DNA of 64,000 bases from positions 134,292 to 198,291 of the forward strand of contig DATGUN010000038.1 in assembly GCA_035301285.1 (NCBI GenBank), written 5' to 3'. The stretch comes from DATGUN01 sp035301285 (GTDB taxonomy: Bacteria > Bacillota > Bacilli > Bacillales > Amphibacillaceae). Below are positions 1-8,481 of the stretch, piece after piece; positions within the stretch are counted from its first letter, which is position 1; each line of letters starts with the position of its first letter. A program made the position numbers and the translations under genes. A model generated the notes under the pieces. That model searched no databases and had not been told where the DNA came from. It worked only from the letters and a program-made list of their open reading frames with translations.

Positions 1-132
1 GCTTTTGTCATTATGCGCTTTCCCAATGACTCCTGATTGAAGGAATCCTCTTTTTAAGTCGCATAAATTTTTAAAATGATGGTCATAATGTATTTTAGAT
101 GCTACCAATTTTAAAAAAAGCGAGGGTTGTTC

Positions 133-885
133 ATGTTGTATTTACACGATGTATGGGTTAATTGGTTTGAAGGTGAAGAAAATGGATATAATGTGTGTCA
201 TTTTCATGAATGGCGTAAAGATGACCAGATAGAGCTCCTGGACCAAGCCCCGTTATTGTACATAACAGATGAGCTTTTCAGTTATATTGAGAATGATATG
301 TGTGATTTGCCACATGCTTTATTGGATAGTATTTATAAGCGTGCGTATATGCGTAAAGGACAGGAACGCAATGTAATGGAATATGCCTGTATTTTAACGG
401 ATGGGATGAATATATTGGCTGTGGATACAATCGGATATCGAATACCGATCAGGAAAAGCAGGTTGATACCGAGACAGGAGCAATTAGTGTATGACATGAT
501 CGAGGACGCTAGGAAAAAGCACTTTGATTTTCTGGCGGATAATTATAAAAAAGAGTACCATATCTTATCAATGTCACCGGATTTGATTTTCGGTCTCACA
601 CGAAGAGAGCGCCAATTGAAACAATTATTGATGATGGCATTGGACCAATTATATGCTTCTGATAATATTGAGGAATTAAGATATTGGCTGACTGAGTGGA
701 ATCCGAAAAAGTATCCCTTTATACGGTATATGGATCGCGAAATGGTTTGGCAAGCACTTTATGAAGGTGTCAAAGAAGGGTGGAGTTCACATCATGAGGA
801 TTTATGTGCGAAGTTAATCAAAGGACAGCCATTCTTGGAAAAAATGTGGGAACTTGAAGGAACACGCGAACAGACATCAAAATAA
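133..885 (+). CDS. yjbA: YjbA-family protein (DUF3603), function unknown
   Basis: A soluble protein of about 250 residues with no membrane segment. Sequence and position immediately before trpS match YjbA of B. subtilis, a conserved Bacillaceae protein of unknown function. The ATG at 133 is preferred over the TTG at 127 because a GAGGG ribosome binding site lies 6 bases upstream of it. The gene converges on trpS, and a small dyad (TGACCA/TGGTCA) follows it at about 900-930. The family assignment is by recognition; no catalytic motif is visible, so no function is proposed. Confidence 0.8.
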   Translation: MLYLHDVWVNWFEGEENGYNVCHFHEWRKDDQIELLDQAPLLYITDELFSYIENDMCDLPHALLDSIYKRAYMRKGQERNVMEYACILTDGMNILAVDTIGYRIPIRKSRLIPRQEQLVYDMIEDARKKHFDFLADNYKKEYHILSMSPDLIFGLTRRERQLKQLLMMALDQLYASDNIEELRYWLTEWNPKKYPFIRYMDREMVWQALYEGVKEGWSSHHEDLCAKLIKGQPFLEKMWELEGTREQTSK

Positions 886-993
886 ATGTATAATTTCGAT
901 GTGACCAGATTGCCGGAAGCACATTTGGTCATTGAAGCTTAACGATTGAGGAATCAACATAAATATAGTCGTAATTCGCTGAATGCAATATAA

Positions 994-1027
994 AAAAGTC
1001 AGACCCCACATCCATGAGGTCTGACAT
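994..1027 (-). terminator. trpS intrinsic terminator
   Basis: On the minus strand an 8-bp stem GTCAGACC/GGTCTGAC is followed by a run of T, just past the trpS stop codon. Confidence 0.8.
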
Positions 1028-1048
1028 TGTAGACACATTTTTTTGCGA

Positions 1049-2041
1049 TCAATAGAACCTGCCAAGTCCTACAGCTTTTTTAGCTTTAGCAAGTGTGCTG
1101 TCGGCGGCCAAGGACGCTTTTTGGCGACCTTTATCCAAAATTTCATCAAGTTCATCGGATTCAATCAGCCTGTCGTATTTTTCTTGAATCGGTTCTAATG
1201 TTTGAATGACGGCGTTCGCGACATCCTGTTTCAATTCGCCATACCCGCTCTGGGCATATTTTTTTTCAATGCTTTCAATCGATTCGCCCGAACAGCTCGC
1301 GAAAATCGTCAGTAAACTCGATACACCTGGTTTGTTTTCCTTATCAAACTTCACAATACCTTCTGAGTCCGTCACGGCACTTTTGATTTTCTTCTCAATT
1401 TTTTTCGGCTTATCCAACATAGAAATAAATGCCTTCTCATTTCCATCTGATTTACTCATTTTTTTAGTCGGTTCCTGCAAAGACATGATGCGTGCCCCTA
1501 CTTTCGGGACATGGATTTCCGGGACGGTAAATATGTCATTGAATTTTTTGTTGAAACGCTGTGCCAATGTACGCGTTAATTCCATGTGCTGTTTTTGGTC
1601 ATCTCCGACAGGGACAATATCTGTATTATACAATAGAATATCTGCTGCCATAAGTGATGGGTATGTGAACAGTGCAGAGGAAACAGCATCTTTCCCCTCA
1701 GATTTATCTTTGAACTGAGTCATCCGTTCAAGCTCTCCCATATAACTGATAGACTGCAAGATCCAGCTCAACTCTGCATGTGCCGGCACTTCCGATTGAA
1801 TGAACAGAGTAGCTTTTTCAGGATCAATGCCAACTGCTAGATAAAGCGCTGCAAGTGACCGAATGTTACGGCGAAGCTCCAACCGGTCCTGGGGAACTGT
1901 TATCGCATGTTCATCCACGATGCAAAAATAGCAATGGTGGTCGTTTTGCAGTGATGTAAAATGTTGTAATGCACCGAGATAATTCCCCAAAGTCAACGTT
2001 CCACTTGGTTGAATGCCGGAAAAAATGGTTTTCATCTTCAT
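1049..2041 (-). CDS. trpS: Tryptophanyl-tRNA synthetase
   Basis: Class I aminoacyl-tRNA synthetase that charges tRNA-Trp in the cytoplasm. The 330 residues match the usual bacterial length. The N-terminal SGIQPSGTLTLGNYLGAL carries the HIGH-like segment (TLGN), and KKMSKSDGN near residue 195 is the KMSKS loop. The ATG at 2041 lies behind a GGGAGG-type site. A T-box leader lies upstream, so expression should follow the level of uncharged tRNA-Trp. Synteny after yjbA agrees with B. subtilis, although the opp genes expected next are replaced here by a ccdA operon. Confidence 0.97.
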   Translation of the reverse strand: MKMKTIFSGIQPSGTLTLGNYLGALQHFTSLQNDHHCYFCIVDEHAITVPQDRLELRRNIRSLAALYLAVGIDPEKATLFIQSEVPAHAELSWILQSISYMGELERMTQFKDKSEGKDAVSSALFTYPSLMAADILLYNTDIVPVGDDQKQHMELTRTLAQRFNKKFNDIFTVPEIHVPKVGARIMSLQEPTKKMSKSDGNEKAFISMLDKPKKIEKKIKSAVTDSEGIVKFDKENKPGVSSLLTIFASCSGESIESIEKKYAQSGYGELKQDVANAVIQTLEPIQEKYDRLIESDELDEILDKGRQKASLAADSTLAKAKKAVGLGRFY

Positions 2042-2103
2042 TCCTCCCTAATATTTATGATAGAAACTTTCGGGTCGTTCATACAGGTTTGCTGAAATAA
2101 GCA

Positions 2104-2345
2104 CAAAAAAAGCTCATCTATCCCCCGAACAGGGACGAATGAACCGCGTTGCCACCCTGATTATTCTGCCGATACGACAGAACCTCTCTTTGTTCATATG
2201 GCTCCAAAGTCCAATTCCAATATACCGTGATGCTTGTTTTCACCTGCCACAAGCTCTCTGGAAAGTCAGTGGGTTATTGTACTGCGCCTTCTTCCTCGCC
2301 ATTTATTTATTGTCATTATAATGATTTACCATGAGAAAATCAAGT
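2104..2345 (-). promoter_or_regulatory. T-box riboswitch leader of trpS
   Basis: Read on the minus strand, the conserved T-box AGGGTGGCAACGCGG lies at 2144-2158, where it would pair with the tRNA acceptor end. A competing terminator hairpin ending in a T run lies at about 2104-2140. Stem I elements (AGAGAGC and GGTGAAAA) lie at about 2235-2265. TGG triplets suitable as a Trp specifier occur at about 2203-2220. The 5' end is approximate. The layout is that of a transcriptional T-box controlling trpS. Confidence 0.9.
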
Positions 2346-2612
2346 CATAGAAACAAACAGGAATTTTATTGGATTCAATATACCATGATTTAAGCTCTTA
2401 AATTAAAATATAAACATAGCATTGTTAAGCGTTTATGATTTTTTACGTTGTACGTTGGGTATATGGATTGATCGGTTTGTTTCTAAAATGTCACAAGTGA
2501 AAGTCCCATTTTCATAAGACTTTCACATTGTAGATGTATTGTATAGGCAGATATATAAGATGGTAAAAAATATTTGTGTGATATGGATATATCAACGAAG
2601 TGAGGGATTGTA

Positions 2613-3371
2613 ATGGGTGGAATAGATGTAGATACAATGTTGATTGTGGGAATGTTTATGGCGATAGGAGCGGGAGCATTATCGTTCCTATCACCATGTG
2701 TTTTGCCTATTTTTCCAGCGTATATGTCGTATATAACTGGAATCAGTGTGAAAGAATTGCAGGGTAGTAAAAATACGAAAATTCGTCGGGAGTTGTTGAG
2801 CCATTCCGCTTTCTTTTTATTGGCGGTTTCTCTGGTCTTTATTAGCTTGGGGGCGGGGGCATCATTTTTAGGTAATTGGGTTCAACAATTATTGATTGGC
2901 GATTCAGGGAAACTTATTCAACGTGTTGCAGGTATTTTCATCATTGTAATGGGATTATTTGTTGCGGGTTGGATTAATATTCCTACTCTGATGAAAGAAA
3001 AACGTATCCATGCCTCTAAAAAACCGGCAGGGTATTTGGGGACGTTTTTTGTTGGTCTGGGATTTGCTGCTGGATGGACACCTTGTATCGGTCCGATATT
3101 TGGTTCTATTTTAATGCTTGCTGCAAGCAATCCTGGTCAAGGTGTGTTTTATACCGTGATGTATGTTATTGGTTTTGCATTACCATTCCTTGTGTTGACC
3201 TTTTTTCTGGGTTCGACAAAGTGGATTGTACGACATAGTGGAATCATCATGAAAATTGGCGGCGTTATTATGATCGTCATGGGTCTGGTGTTATTTCTCG
3301 GGCTAATGCCTCTTATTTCAGAATTCCTGCTTGATTTGGTTCAAGATACTTGGTTATCAAATTTAGGATAA
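2613..3371 (+). CDS. ccdA: Cytochrome c biogenesis protein CcdA
   Basis: A six-helix membrane protein of the CcdA/DsbD family that carries reducing equivalents from cytoplasmic thioredoxin across the membrane. The two expected cysteine motifs are present, SPCVLP in the first helix and GWTPCIGP in the fourth. Length (252 aa) is close to B. subtilis CcdA (235 aa). The start at 2613 follows a GTGAGGGA site. The next gene begins 18 bases downstream and encodes a CPPC thioredoxin-like protein, its natural partner. Together they would serve cytochrome c maturation or spore-envelope disulfide reduction. Confidence 0.93.
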   Translation: MGGIDVDTMLIVGMFMAIGAGALSFLSPCVLPIFPAYMSYITGISVKELQGSKNTKIRRELLSHSAFFLLAVSLVFISLGAGASFLGNWVQQLLIGDSGKLIQRVAGIFIIVMGLFVAGWINIPTLMKEKRIHASKKPAGYLGTFFVGLGFAAGWTPCIGPIFGSILMLAASNPGQGVFYTVMYVIGFALPFLVLTFFLGSTKWIVRHSGIIMKIGGVIMIVMGLVLFLGLMPLISEFLLDLVQDTWLSNLG

Positions 3372-3389
3372 TTTCGGAGGGAATATTCA

Positions 3390-3977
3390 TTGAAAAAAGG
3401 AATCCTTATTGTACTGATCGTAGCAGCGTTCAGTTGGGCTGTATATGAATTTGTAAGTTCTTCTGATGATCATTCTGTTGAAGAAAACCAAGGAAACAGC
3501 ACCGGCGCTGGATCAGATGGTGAGAGTAATGATGATGTTGAAACATCTGAAGAAGTTGGGTTATCAAAAGGAAATATGGCTCCCGACTTTGAATTGGAAA
3601 CAATCGATGGCGAATCGGTGAAGTTATCAGACTATAGGGGACAGAAAGTCATTGTCAATTTTTGGGCTACATGGTGCCCGCCTTGCCGAGCGGAAATACC
3701 AGATCTCCAAAAAGTATACGATAATACTGATGTAGAGATATTGGCGGTGAATTTAACCGACACGGAATCAGATGAAGGGAAAGTCAAACCATTTGTCGAT
3801 GATTTTGAGATGACTTTTCCAGTATTGATGGATCAAGAATCCGATGTGGCAACAACTTATGAAGTAGCGGCATATCCGACCTCATATATGATTGATTCAG
3901 ATGGTCATATTCAATTCGTCGCCATGGGTGCCATGAATTATGAAATAATGATGGAGAATCTGGAAAAGTTCGATTAA
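3390..3977 (+). CDS. Membrane-anchored thiol-disulfide oxidoreductase (ResA/StoA/TlpA type)
   Basis: The N-terminal helix (about residues 4-22) is an uncleaved signal anchor. An acidic, low-complexity linker (about 25-60) leads to a TlpA/AhpC-TSA thioredoxin domain with the active site WCPPC (Cys96, Cys99) and the cis-Pro loop AYPTSYMID. It should reduce disulfides outside the membrane using electrons from CcdA, encoded just upstream. The TTG at 3390 is chosen because GGAGGG lies 7 bases before it. Sequence alone does not settle ResA (cytochrome c) versus StoA (spore cortex) function; the long acidic linker suits a halotolerant host. Confidence 0.87.
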   Translation: MKKGILIVLIVAAFSWAVYEFVSSSDDHSVEENQGNSTGAGSDGESNDDVETSEEVGLSKGNMAPDFELETIDGESVKLSDYRGQKVIVNFWATWCPPCRAEIPDLQKVYDNTDVEILAVNLTDTESDEGKVKPFVDDFEMTFPVLMDQESDVATTYEVAAYPTSYMIDSDGHIQFVAMGAMNYEIMMENLEKFD

Positions 3978-4015
3978 CTGTCTTATATGATAAAATGGCA
4001 GTGAGGTGAATCATT

Positions 4016-4699
4016 GTGAAACAAACGATATTGGTCGTTGAAGATGATAAAATGATCCGTGAACTCGTCAGGATTTATCTCAAAAAATCTGGTTATGATG
4101 TTGTCGAGGCTGCAGATGGTGAGGAGGCAAAGGATATTTTTTTGAATGACCATCCATGCCTCATCATCCTGGATTTGATGTTACCAGAACTTTCGGGCGA
4201 GGAATTTTGCAAATGGGTACGGGAAAGGGAGCATAATGAGGTTTCCATCATCATGCTGTCGGCAAAAACCCGTACAGATGATAAAATCAATGGTTTGAAA
4301 ATGGGAGCGGACGGTTACTTGCCGAAGCCTTTCGATCCGGATGAGCTTATTGCTCATGTTGAAGCCGTTCTGAGGCGCACAGGGCCATTTTGTCAAAAAA
4401 TCGCTTATGATGGATTATGTATTAAACCACGAAAAGGCGAGGTATTATTGTTCGATAAAACTCTGGAATTGACTAAGATTGAATTCAGTTTACTTTATCA
4501 TTTTATGGGTCACCCGAATGTCGTGATTTCCAGGGACAATCTCATGGATCAACTCTATCCCAATGCAGATAGCACGGTCATGGATCGGACAATCGATGCA
4601 CATATCAAGAAACTCCGGAGAAAGATCGAGGAAAATCCAGCTTCTCCTGAACGTATTCAAACAGTTCGCGGAATGGGGTATAAATTTGTTGCGGAATAA
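4016..4699 (+). CDS. OmpR/PhoB-family response regulator
   Basis: A receiver domain (about 1-120, acidic pair near the N-terminus, phospho-acceptor Asp53 in LIILDLMLP, Lys in PKPFDP) is followed by a winged-helix DNA-binding domain (about 130-227, ending TVRGMGYKF). The GTG at 4016 follows GAGGTGA. The gene overlaps the next one, a histidine kinase, by about 11 bases, so the two are translationally coupled. Placement behind ccdA and the TlpA-like gene suggests sensing of redox or envelope disulfide state, as ResDE do, but this is inference. Confidence 0.92.
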   Translation: MKQTILVVEDDKMIRELVRIYLKKSGYDVVEAADGEEAKDIFLNDHPCLIILDLMLPELSGEEFCKWVREREHNEVSIIMLSAKTRTDDKINGLKMGADGYLPKPFDPDELIAHVEAVLRRTGPFCQKIAYDGLCIKPRKGEVLLFDKTLELTKIEFSLLYHFMGHPNVVISRDNLMDQLYPNADSTVMDRTIDAHIKKLRRKIEENPASPERIQTVRGMGYKFVAE

Positions 4700-5762
4700 A
4701 CATATCAAATCATTGCTTCCAGAAGGGTTGTTATGGCGGTTGACATTTGTCAACATATTCATTGTGGCATCGTTTATCGTGTTGAGTAGCTTAGCAATCT
4801 ATAACACGGCTTGTTCTCTGGCGAATGATTTGGGTGGCGGAAACCATCAACAACAGTTCGATTCCACCCTGTTTCAATATTTACTGATATTTAGTACCTC
4901 CGCCATTGTAGTTGGGAGTCTGATCCATTTTTATTTGACGCGGAAGTTGATCCGGCCTTTAAGGCTGATGATTGAATCGACAAAAATAATGAAAAAGGGT
5001 CAATACCCGAAACCCATAGAAGTAACATCTGATGATGAAATGGGGCAGTTGATGGGGCATTTCAACGATTTGGTGCAACAATTGAAAGATAATCAGGAAC
5101 ATAGAAAAAAACTTGTATCCGATCTATCACATGAATTGCGCACTCCGCTATCCAATTTGAACGGGTACTTGAATGCACTGGATCATGGTGTGATTGAAGG
5201 GAACCAGGAACTTTACCAATCATTGCACCAGGAAGCGAAACGTCTTATTTCCATGGTAGACCAGCTTGACCAACTGAAAGAATGGGATTATGTATCCAAA
5301 CAAACATTCCTGGAAAAAGAATCGCTGGATATGCCGCTTCTTATCAATCAATCTGTCGAATTATTTCATTGGTCTTTGAAAAAAAGCGGACTTGAAATTG
5401 ATGTGGATGCAGAACCAGGTACAGTCAATGTCTATCGTGGCGGAATCCAGCAGGTTATGGGCAACCTGATCGATAATGCTATTCGTTATCATAGTGGTAA
5501 AGGGTCGATCAGGATAAAAGGTGAAAATAAAAGCACATATTATATGTTTTCAATTTCTGGGTATGGTAAAGAGATCCCGGATAAAAAGAGTTCCAAGATT
5601 TTTGAACGGTTTTATCGAATCAATCAAGCACGGACAAGAGATTCCGATGGGACAGGACTGGGACTCGCCATATCAAAAGAAATCATTGAGCATCATAGAG
5701 GACAGATAGGCGTTACATCTGACGATCATTATCATACATTCTGGTTCAGCATTCCACTTTAA
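4689..5762 (+). CDS. Sensor histidine kinase with an altered ATP-lid motif
   Basis: Two transmembrane helices (about residues 15-37 and 62-84) flank a short extracellular loop. A HAMP domain, a dimerisation domain with phospho-accepting His148 (SHELRTPLSN) and a HATPase domain (NLIDNAI; DGTGLGLAIS) follow. The TTG at 4689 (or 4686) fits the GGGGTAT site and overlaps the regulator; a longer reading frame reaching back to 4563 lies inside the regulator gene and is unlikely. The G1 box, normally DxGxG, reads SGYGKEIP here, so the adenine-contacting Asp is missing. Catalysis may be weakened or regulated differently. Confidence 0.88.
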   Translation: MRNKHIKSLLPEGLLWRLTFVNIFIVASFIVLSSLAIYNTACSLANDLGGGNHQQQFDSTLFQYLLIFSTSAIVVGSLIHFYLTRKLIRPLRLMIESTKIMKKGQYPKPIEVTSDDEMGQLMGHFNDLVQQLKDNQEHRKKLVSDLSHELRTPLSNLNGYLNALDHGVIEGNQELYQSLHQEAKRLISMVDQLDQLKEWDYVSKQTFLEKESLDMPLLINQSVELFHWSLKKSGLEIDVDAEPGTVNVYRGGIQQVMGNLIDNAIRYHSGKGSIRIKGENKSTYYMFSISGYGKEIPDKKSSKIFERFYRINQARTRDSDGTGLGLAISKEIIEHHRGQIGVTSDDHYHTFWFSIPL

Positions 5763-5915
5763 TAGGGAATGGAAAGCTAAGACCAATCGCACGCATGTTT
5801 CAGGTGGACCTATCATGGTATGTTTGTGTCTTCATAGATGAACCATAATACCGTAAGTTTAATTTTTTCTTGTCGGGATATAATGAGTGTTGATATAATT
5901 GCACAAAATGGCCGG

Positions 5916-5944
5916 TTAACAAATACCTTTTTTTTCGTTATACT
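5916..5944 (+). promoter_or_regulatory. SigA-type promoter for yjbC-spx
   Basis: TTAACA at 5916 and TATACT at 5939 are separated by 17 bases, and the yjbC start lies about 30 bases further on. Confidence 0.6.
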
Positions 5945-5980
5945 ATAAAGGGTTTAAAACAACACTTAAGGAGTAGATCA

Positions 5981-6577
5981 ATGAATTGGTATGAAAAGTT
6001 GAACAAATACTTCCCGGTAGAAGAAATGAAATCAAGGAAACATATGGAACTGTTATTACAGGAAAAAGGCGATGTTTATTATAAAGATGAAAGTGATAAG
6101 CATGTATTGATGTATGCCGAATTTGATACGTTTATTTTCATCGATTATTTATGGGTGTCAGCCGAAACGAGAGGGCAGGGGACTGGCCATCAATTAATCG
6201 AAAAACTTAAAAAGAAAAATAAACCCATTATATTGGAAGTTGAACCCATCGATTATGATGATACCGATACTGAGAAAAGATTGCATTTTTATCGCAAAGA
6301 AGGTTTTACACACGCACAATCGATAGGATATAATCGTCGTTCGCTCGCCACAAACGAAGAGACGCCGATGGAAATATTGTACTGGTCTCCCGAAGACGCC
6401 TCGGAAGATAGTATATACAATCAGATGAAGCGGATGTATAAGCATATCCATACGTATAAGGACGAAGAAATCTATGGGAAAAGTTATCAACCAGTCGATG
6501 AAGTTTTAAGTTATGATGAAAATAGAGAGTCAGAAGATATCCTGGATAACCTTCATAAGTCAGATAAAAAGAAATAG
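5981..6577 (+). CDS. yjbC: GNAT-family acetyltransferase YjbC
   Basis: The N-terminal half (about 1-130) is a GNAT fold with the acetyl-CoA-binding segment RGQGTGHQL; the C-terminal third is charged and probably flexible. This is the gene that precedes spx in B. subtilis, where yjbC and spx are co-transcribed. The start at 5981 follows AAGGAG. The substrate is unknown. A gap of 282 bases separates it from spx, and that gap holds a separate TATAAT (6755-6760), so spx probably also has its own promoter, as in B. subtilis. Confidence 0.85.
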   Translation: MNWYEKLNKYFPVEEMKSRKHMELLLQEKGDVYYKDESDKHVLMYAEFDTFIFIDYLWVSAETRGQGTGHQLIEKLKKKNKPIILEVEPIDYDDTDTEKRLHFYRKEGFTHAQSIGYNRRSLATNEETPMEILYWSPEDASEDSIYNQMKRMYKHIHTYKDEEIYGKSYQPVDEVLSYDENRESEDILDNLHKSDKKK

Positions 6578-6859
6578 CTCGATTTTTGTCAATAAATGAT
6601 TGCTTTAGATTGTTAACGATAAAACTTTTTTCAAAAAATGCGTTTAATATTTTTGCCATATGGGTAACTTATTATTAAATGAGAACATTTCATAAGCAAA
6701 TGAAAAATTTAAGAAAATAACAGAAACCCCCTACTATTTACGTGATATTTGTAGTATAATGTACATAAAGCTTATTTAAACTTATTGTAAAATAATAAGT
6801 GTTTAAATATATTCATTGAAATGTTTATCATCACTTTTTAGAATGAGGAGTGAAGTTTT

Positions 6860-7255
6860 ATGGTAACACTTTATACCTCACCAAGTTGTACATCTTGCAG
6901 GAAAGCAAAATCCTGGTTGGAAGAACATGATATACCGTTTAAAGAACGAAATATATTTTCCGAGTCATTAACGCTTGATGAAATAAAAGAAATATTGCGT
7001 ATGACCGAAGATGGAACTGATGAGATTATATCAACAAGGTCGAAAGTTTTTCAAAAATTGGATGTGGATATCGACCAATTGCCTTTGAAAGATTTATTCC
7101 ATCTTATTCAAAAAAATCCGGGATTGCTTAGAAGACCAATTATTCTTGATGCCAAGCGATTACAAGTTGGTTATAATGAAGATGAAATCCGCAGGTTCTT
7201 GCCTAGGAAAGTACGTACATTTCAACTTCGCGAAGCACAGAGAATGGTTAACTAA
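6860..7255 (+). CDS. spx: Spx global stress regulator
   Basis: An ArsC-like protein of 131 residues that binds the C-terminal domain of the RNA polymerase alpha subunit and activates thiol-stress genes. The redox switch Cys10-x-x-Cys13 (SCTSC) is intact. The alpha-contact region (TEDGTDEIIST around residue 52, LLRRPII near 91) matches the family. Turnover is normally by ClpXP with SpxH, whose gene is at 12092-12985. MecA, encoded next, is the adaptor for ClpCP. A diverged paralogue lies at 53309-53734. Confidence 0.97.
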   Translation: MVTLYTSPSCTSCRKAKSWLEEHDIPFKERNIFSESLTLDEIKEILRMTEDGTDEIISTRSKVFQKLDVDIDQLPLKDLFHLIQKNPGLLRRPIILDAKRLQVGYNEDEIRRFLPRKVRTFQLREAQRMVN

Positions 7256-7280
7256 TCGGATTACAACGTAGGGAAAGAAT

Positions 7281-7316
7281 AAAAAACGCAGAACCTCATT
7301 AAAAAAGGTCTGCGTT
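7281..7316 (+). terminator. spx intrinsic terminator
   Basis: A stem AACGCAGAACC/GGTCTGCGTT is flanked by A and T runs, so it could act in both directions; it lies 25 bases after the spx stop. Confidence 0.8.
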
Positions 7317-7659
7317 TTTGCCGTATATACTCTAATAACCCTGTTTAACATTTTTGTGACATTGTTCTGATGAAATGTTTTAAAAGTAGTGACAAAGAGG
7401 AAAAAATCCGTTAAAATATACACTAATATTTATTATATAGGCATTTAGATTTTCAAAGTGTCGGTGTTTATCATACAATGAGAGTAAGAAAGAAAAGATT
7501 ATAGTAAAAACTGTCTATATGGCTTGAATCAAGCCTTCATAAATCAGTAAGATAATCTCTTCCGTTTGTGCCCATAAGGCTTTTTGGTCATTAAAGGAAA
7601 CTTGAGGAATTGTCAAGTAGCAGTATGATTATATTTCTCACAGAAGGGGGAGGTAAAAA
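7317..7659. other. Intergenic region upstream of mecA
   Basis: About 340 bases without a convincing gene. Two small dyads are visible: a perfect GGCTTGA-A-TCAAGCC at 7521-7535 and ACTTGA/TCAAGT at about 7600-7620. A weak TACAAT box (about 7475) could be a mecA promoter. A strong GGGGGAGG site precedes mecA. Confidence 0.4.
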
Positions 7660-8340
7660 ATGGAAATAGAACGAATCAATGAGAATACGATTAAGTTTTA
7701 TATTTCGTATATCGATATAGAAGACAGAGGATTTGAACGCGAGGAGATTTGGTATAATCGCGAGCGAAGTGAACAACTTTTTTGGCAAATGATGGATGAA
7801 GTGAATTATAAAGAGGATTTCAATATTGATGGTCCTCTGTGGATTCAAGTCCAAGCCATGGAAAAAGGGATGGAAATCATCGTAACGAAAGCCCAGGTGT
7901 CCAAAGATGGTGAGGATTTGGAACTTCCGGATGGGGAAGAAAAGGCCATTGATGTCACTGTCGACGATAAAATTGAAGATATGTTGGAGGATAAATTCGG
8001 CAGCAACAAGAAAACATCACCAGAAAAGAAAACTGGACAGAAAAAGCATGTCTCCATTTTCAAATTGGAAAATTTTGAAGATGTCATTCAACTCAGTCAC
8101 TACTGTCATAATGATCTTAACCAAATAACAGATCGTCTGTTTTATTATCAAGATAAATACTATCTGTTTTTGGAATTCCCACATGAAATGGAAGAAGAGA
8201 CATTACGCGATGATATCGTCAGCCAAGTATATGAGTTTGCACACGATACCAAAATGACCATTCATTTATTGGAAGCCTATGGTAAGATCATCTTTGCAAA
8301 CAATACATTTGACGAGATTCGTCAATACTTCCCAGCATAA
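7660..8340 (+). CDS. mecA: Adaptor protein MecA
   Basis: ClpC adaptor that delivers ComK and other substrates to the ClpCP protease and promotes ClpC hexamer assembly. The N-terminal substrate-binding domain (MEIERINENTIKFYIS, about 1-80), a charged acidic linker (about 85-130), and the C-terminal ClpC-binding domain (about 135-226) are all recognisable. Length (226 aa) is close to B. subtilis MecA (218 aa). It sits between spx and coiA as in B. subtilis, and a strong terminator follows. Confidence 0.95.
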   Translation: MEIERINENTIKFYISYIDIEDRGFEREEIWYNRERSEQLFWQMMDEVNYKEDFNIDGPLWIQVQAMEKGMEIIVTKAQVSKDGEDLELPDGEEKAIDVTVDDKIEDMLEDKFGSNKKTSPEKKTGQKKHVSIFKLENFEDVIQLSHYCHNDLNQITDRLFYYQDKYYLFLEFPHEMEEETLRDDIVSQVYEFAHDTKMTIHLLEAYGKIIFANNTFDEIRQYFPA

Positions 8341-8357
8341 GTCAATACGCTCGTTTT

Positions 8358-8409
8358 AAGGTACTTCAAGAATCAGGTTGCGACATCCTGACATTGAAGT
8401 ACCTTTTTT
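8358..8409 (+). terminator. mecA intrinsic terminator
   Basis: GGTACTTCAA pairs with TTGAAGTACC around an inner hairpin and is followed by a T run. Confidence 0.85.
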
Positions 8410-8481
8410 ATGTAACTGTTTATTCCGTGCAGGACTTTTTGGGTTGATGTCGAATGATATAGATGGAGGTGTTATTTATAT

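Noticed and set aside
2139..2321. Small coding region upstream of trpS on the plus strand
   Set aside because: It is antisense to the T-box leader and has no ribosome binding site.
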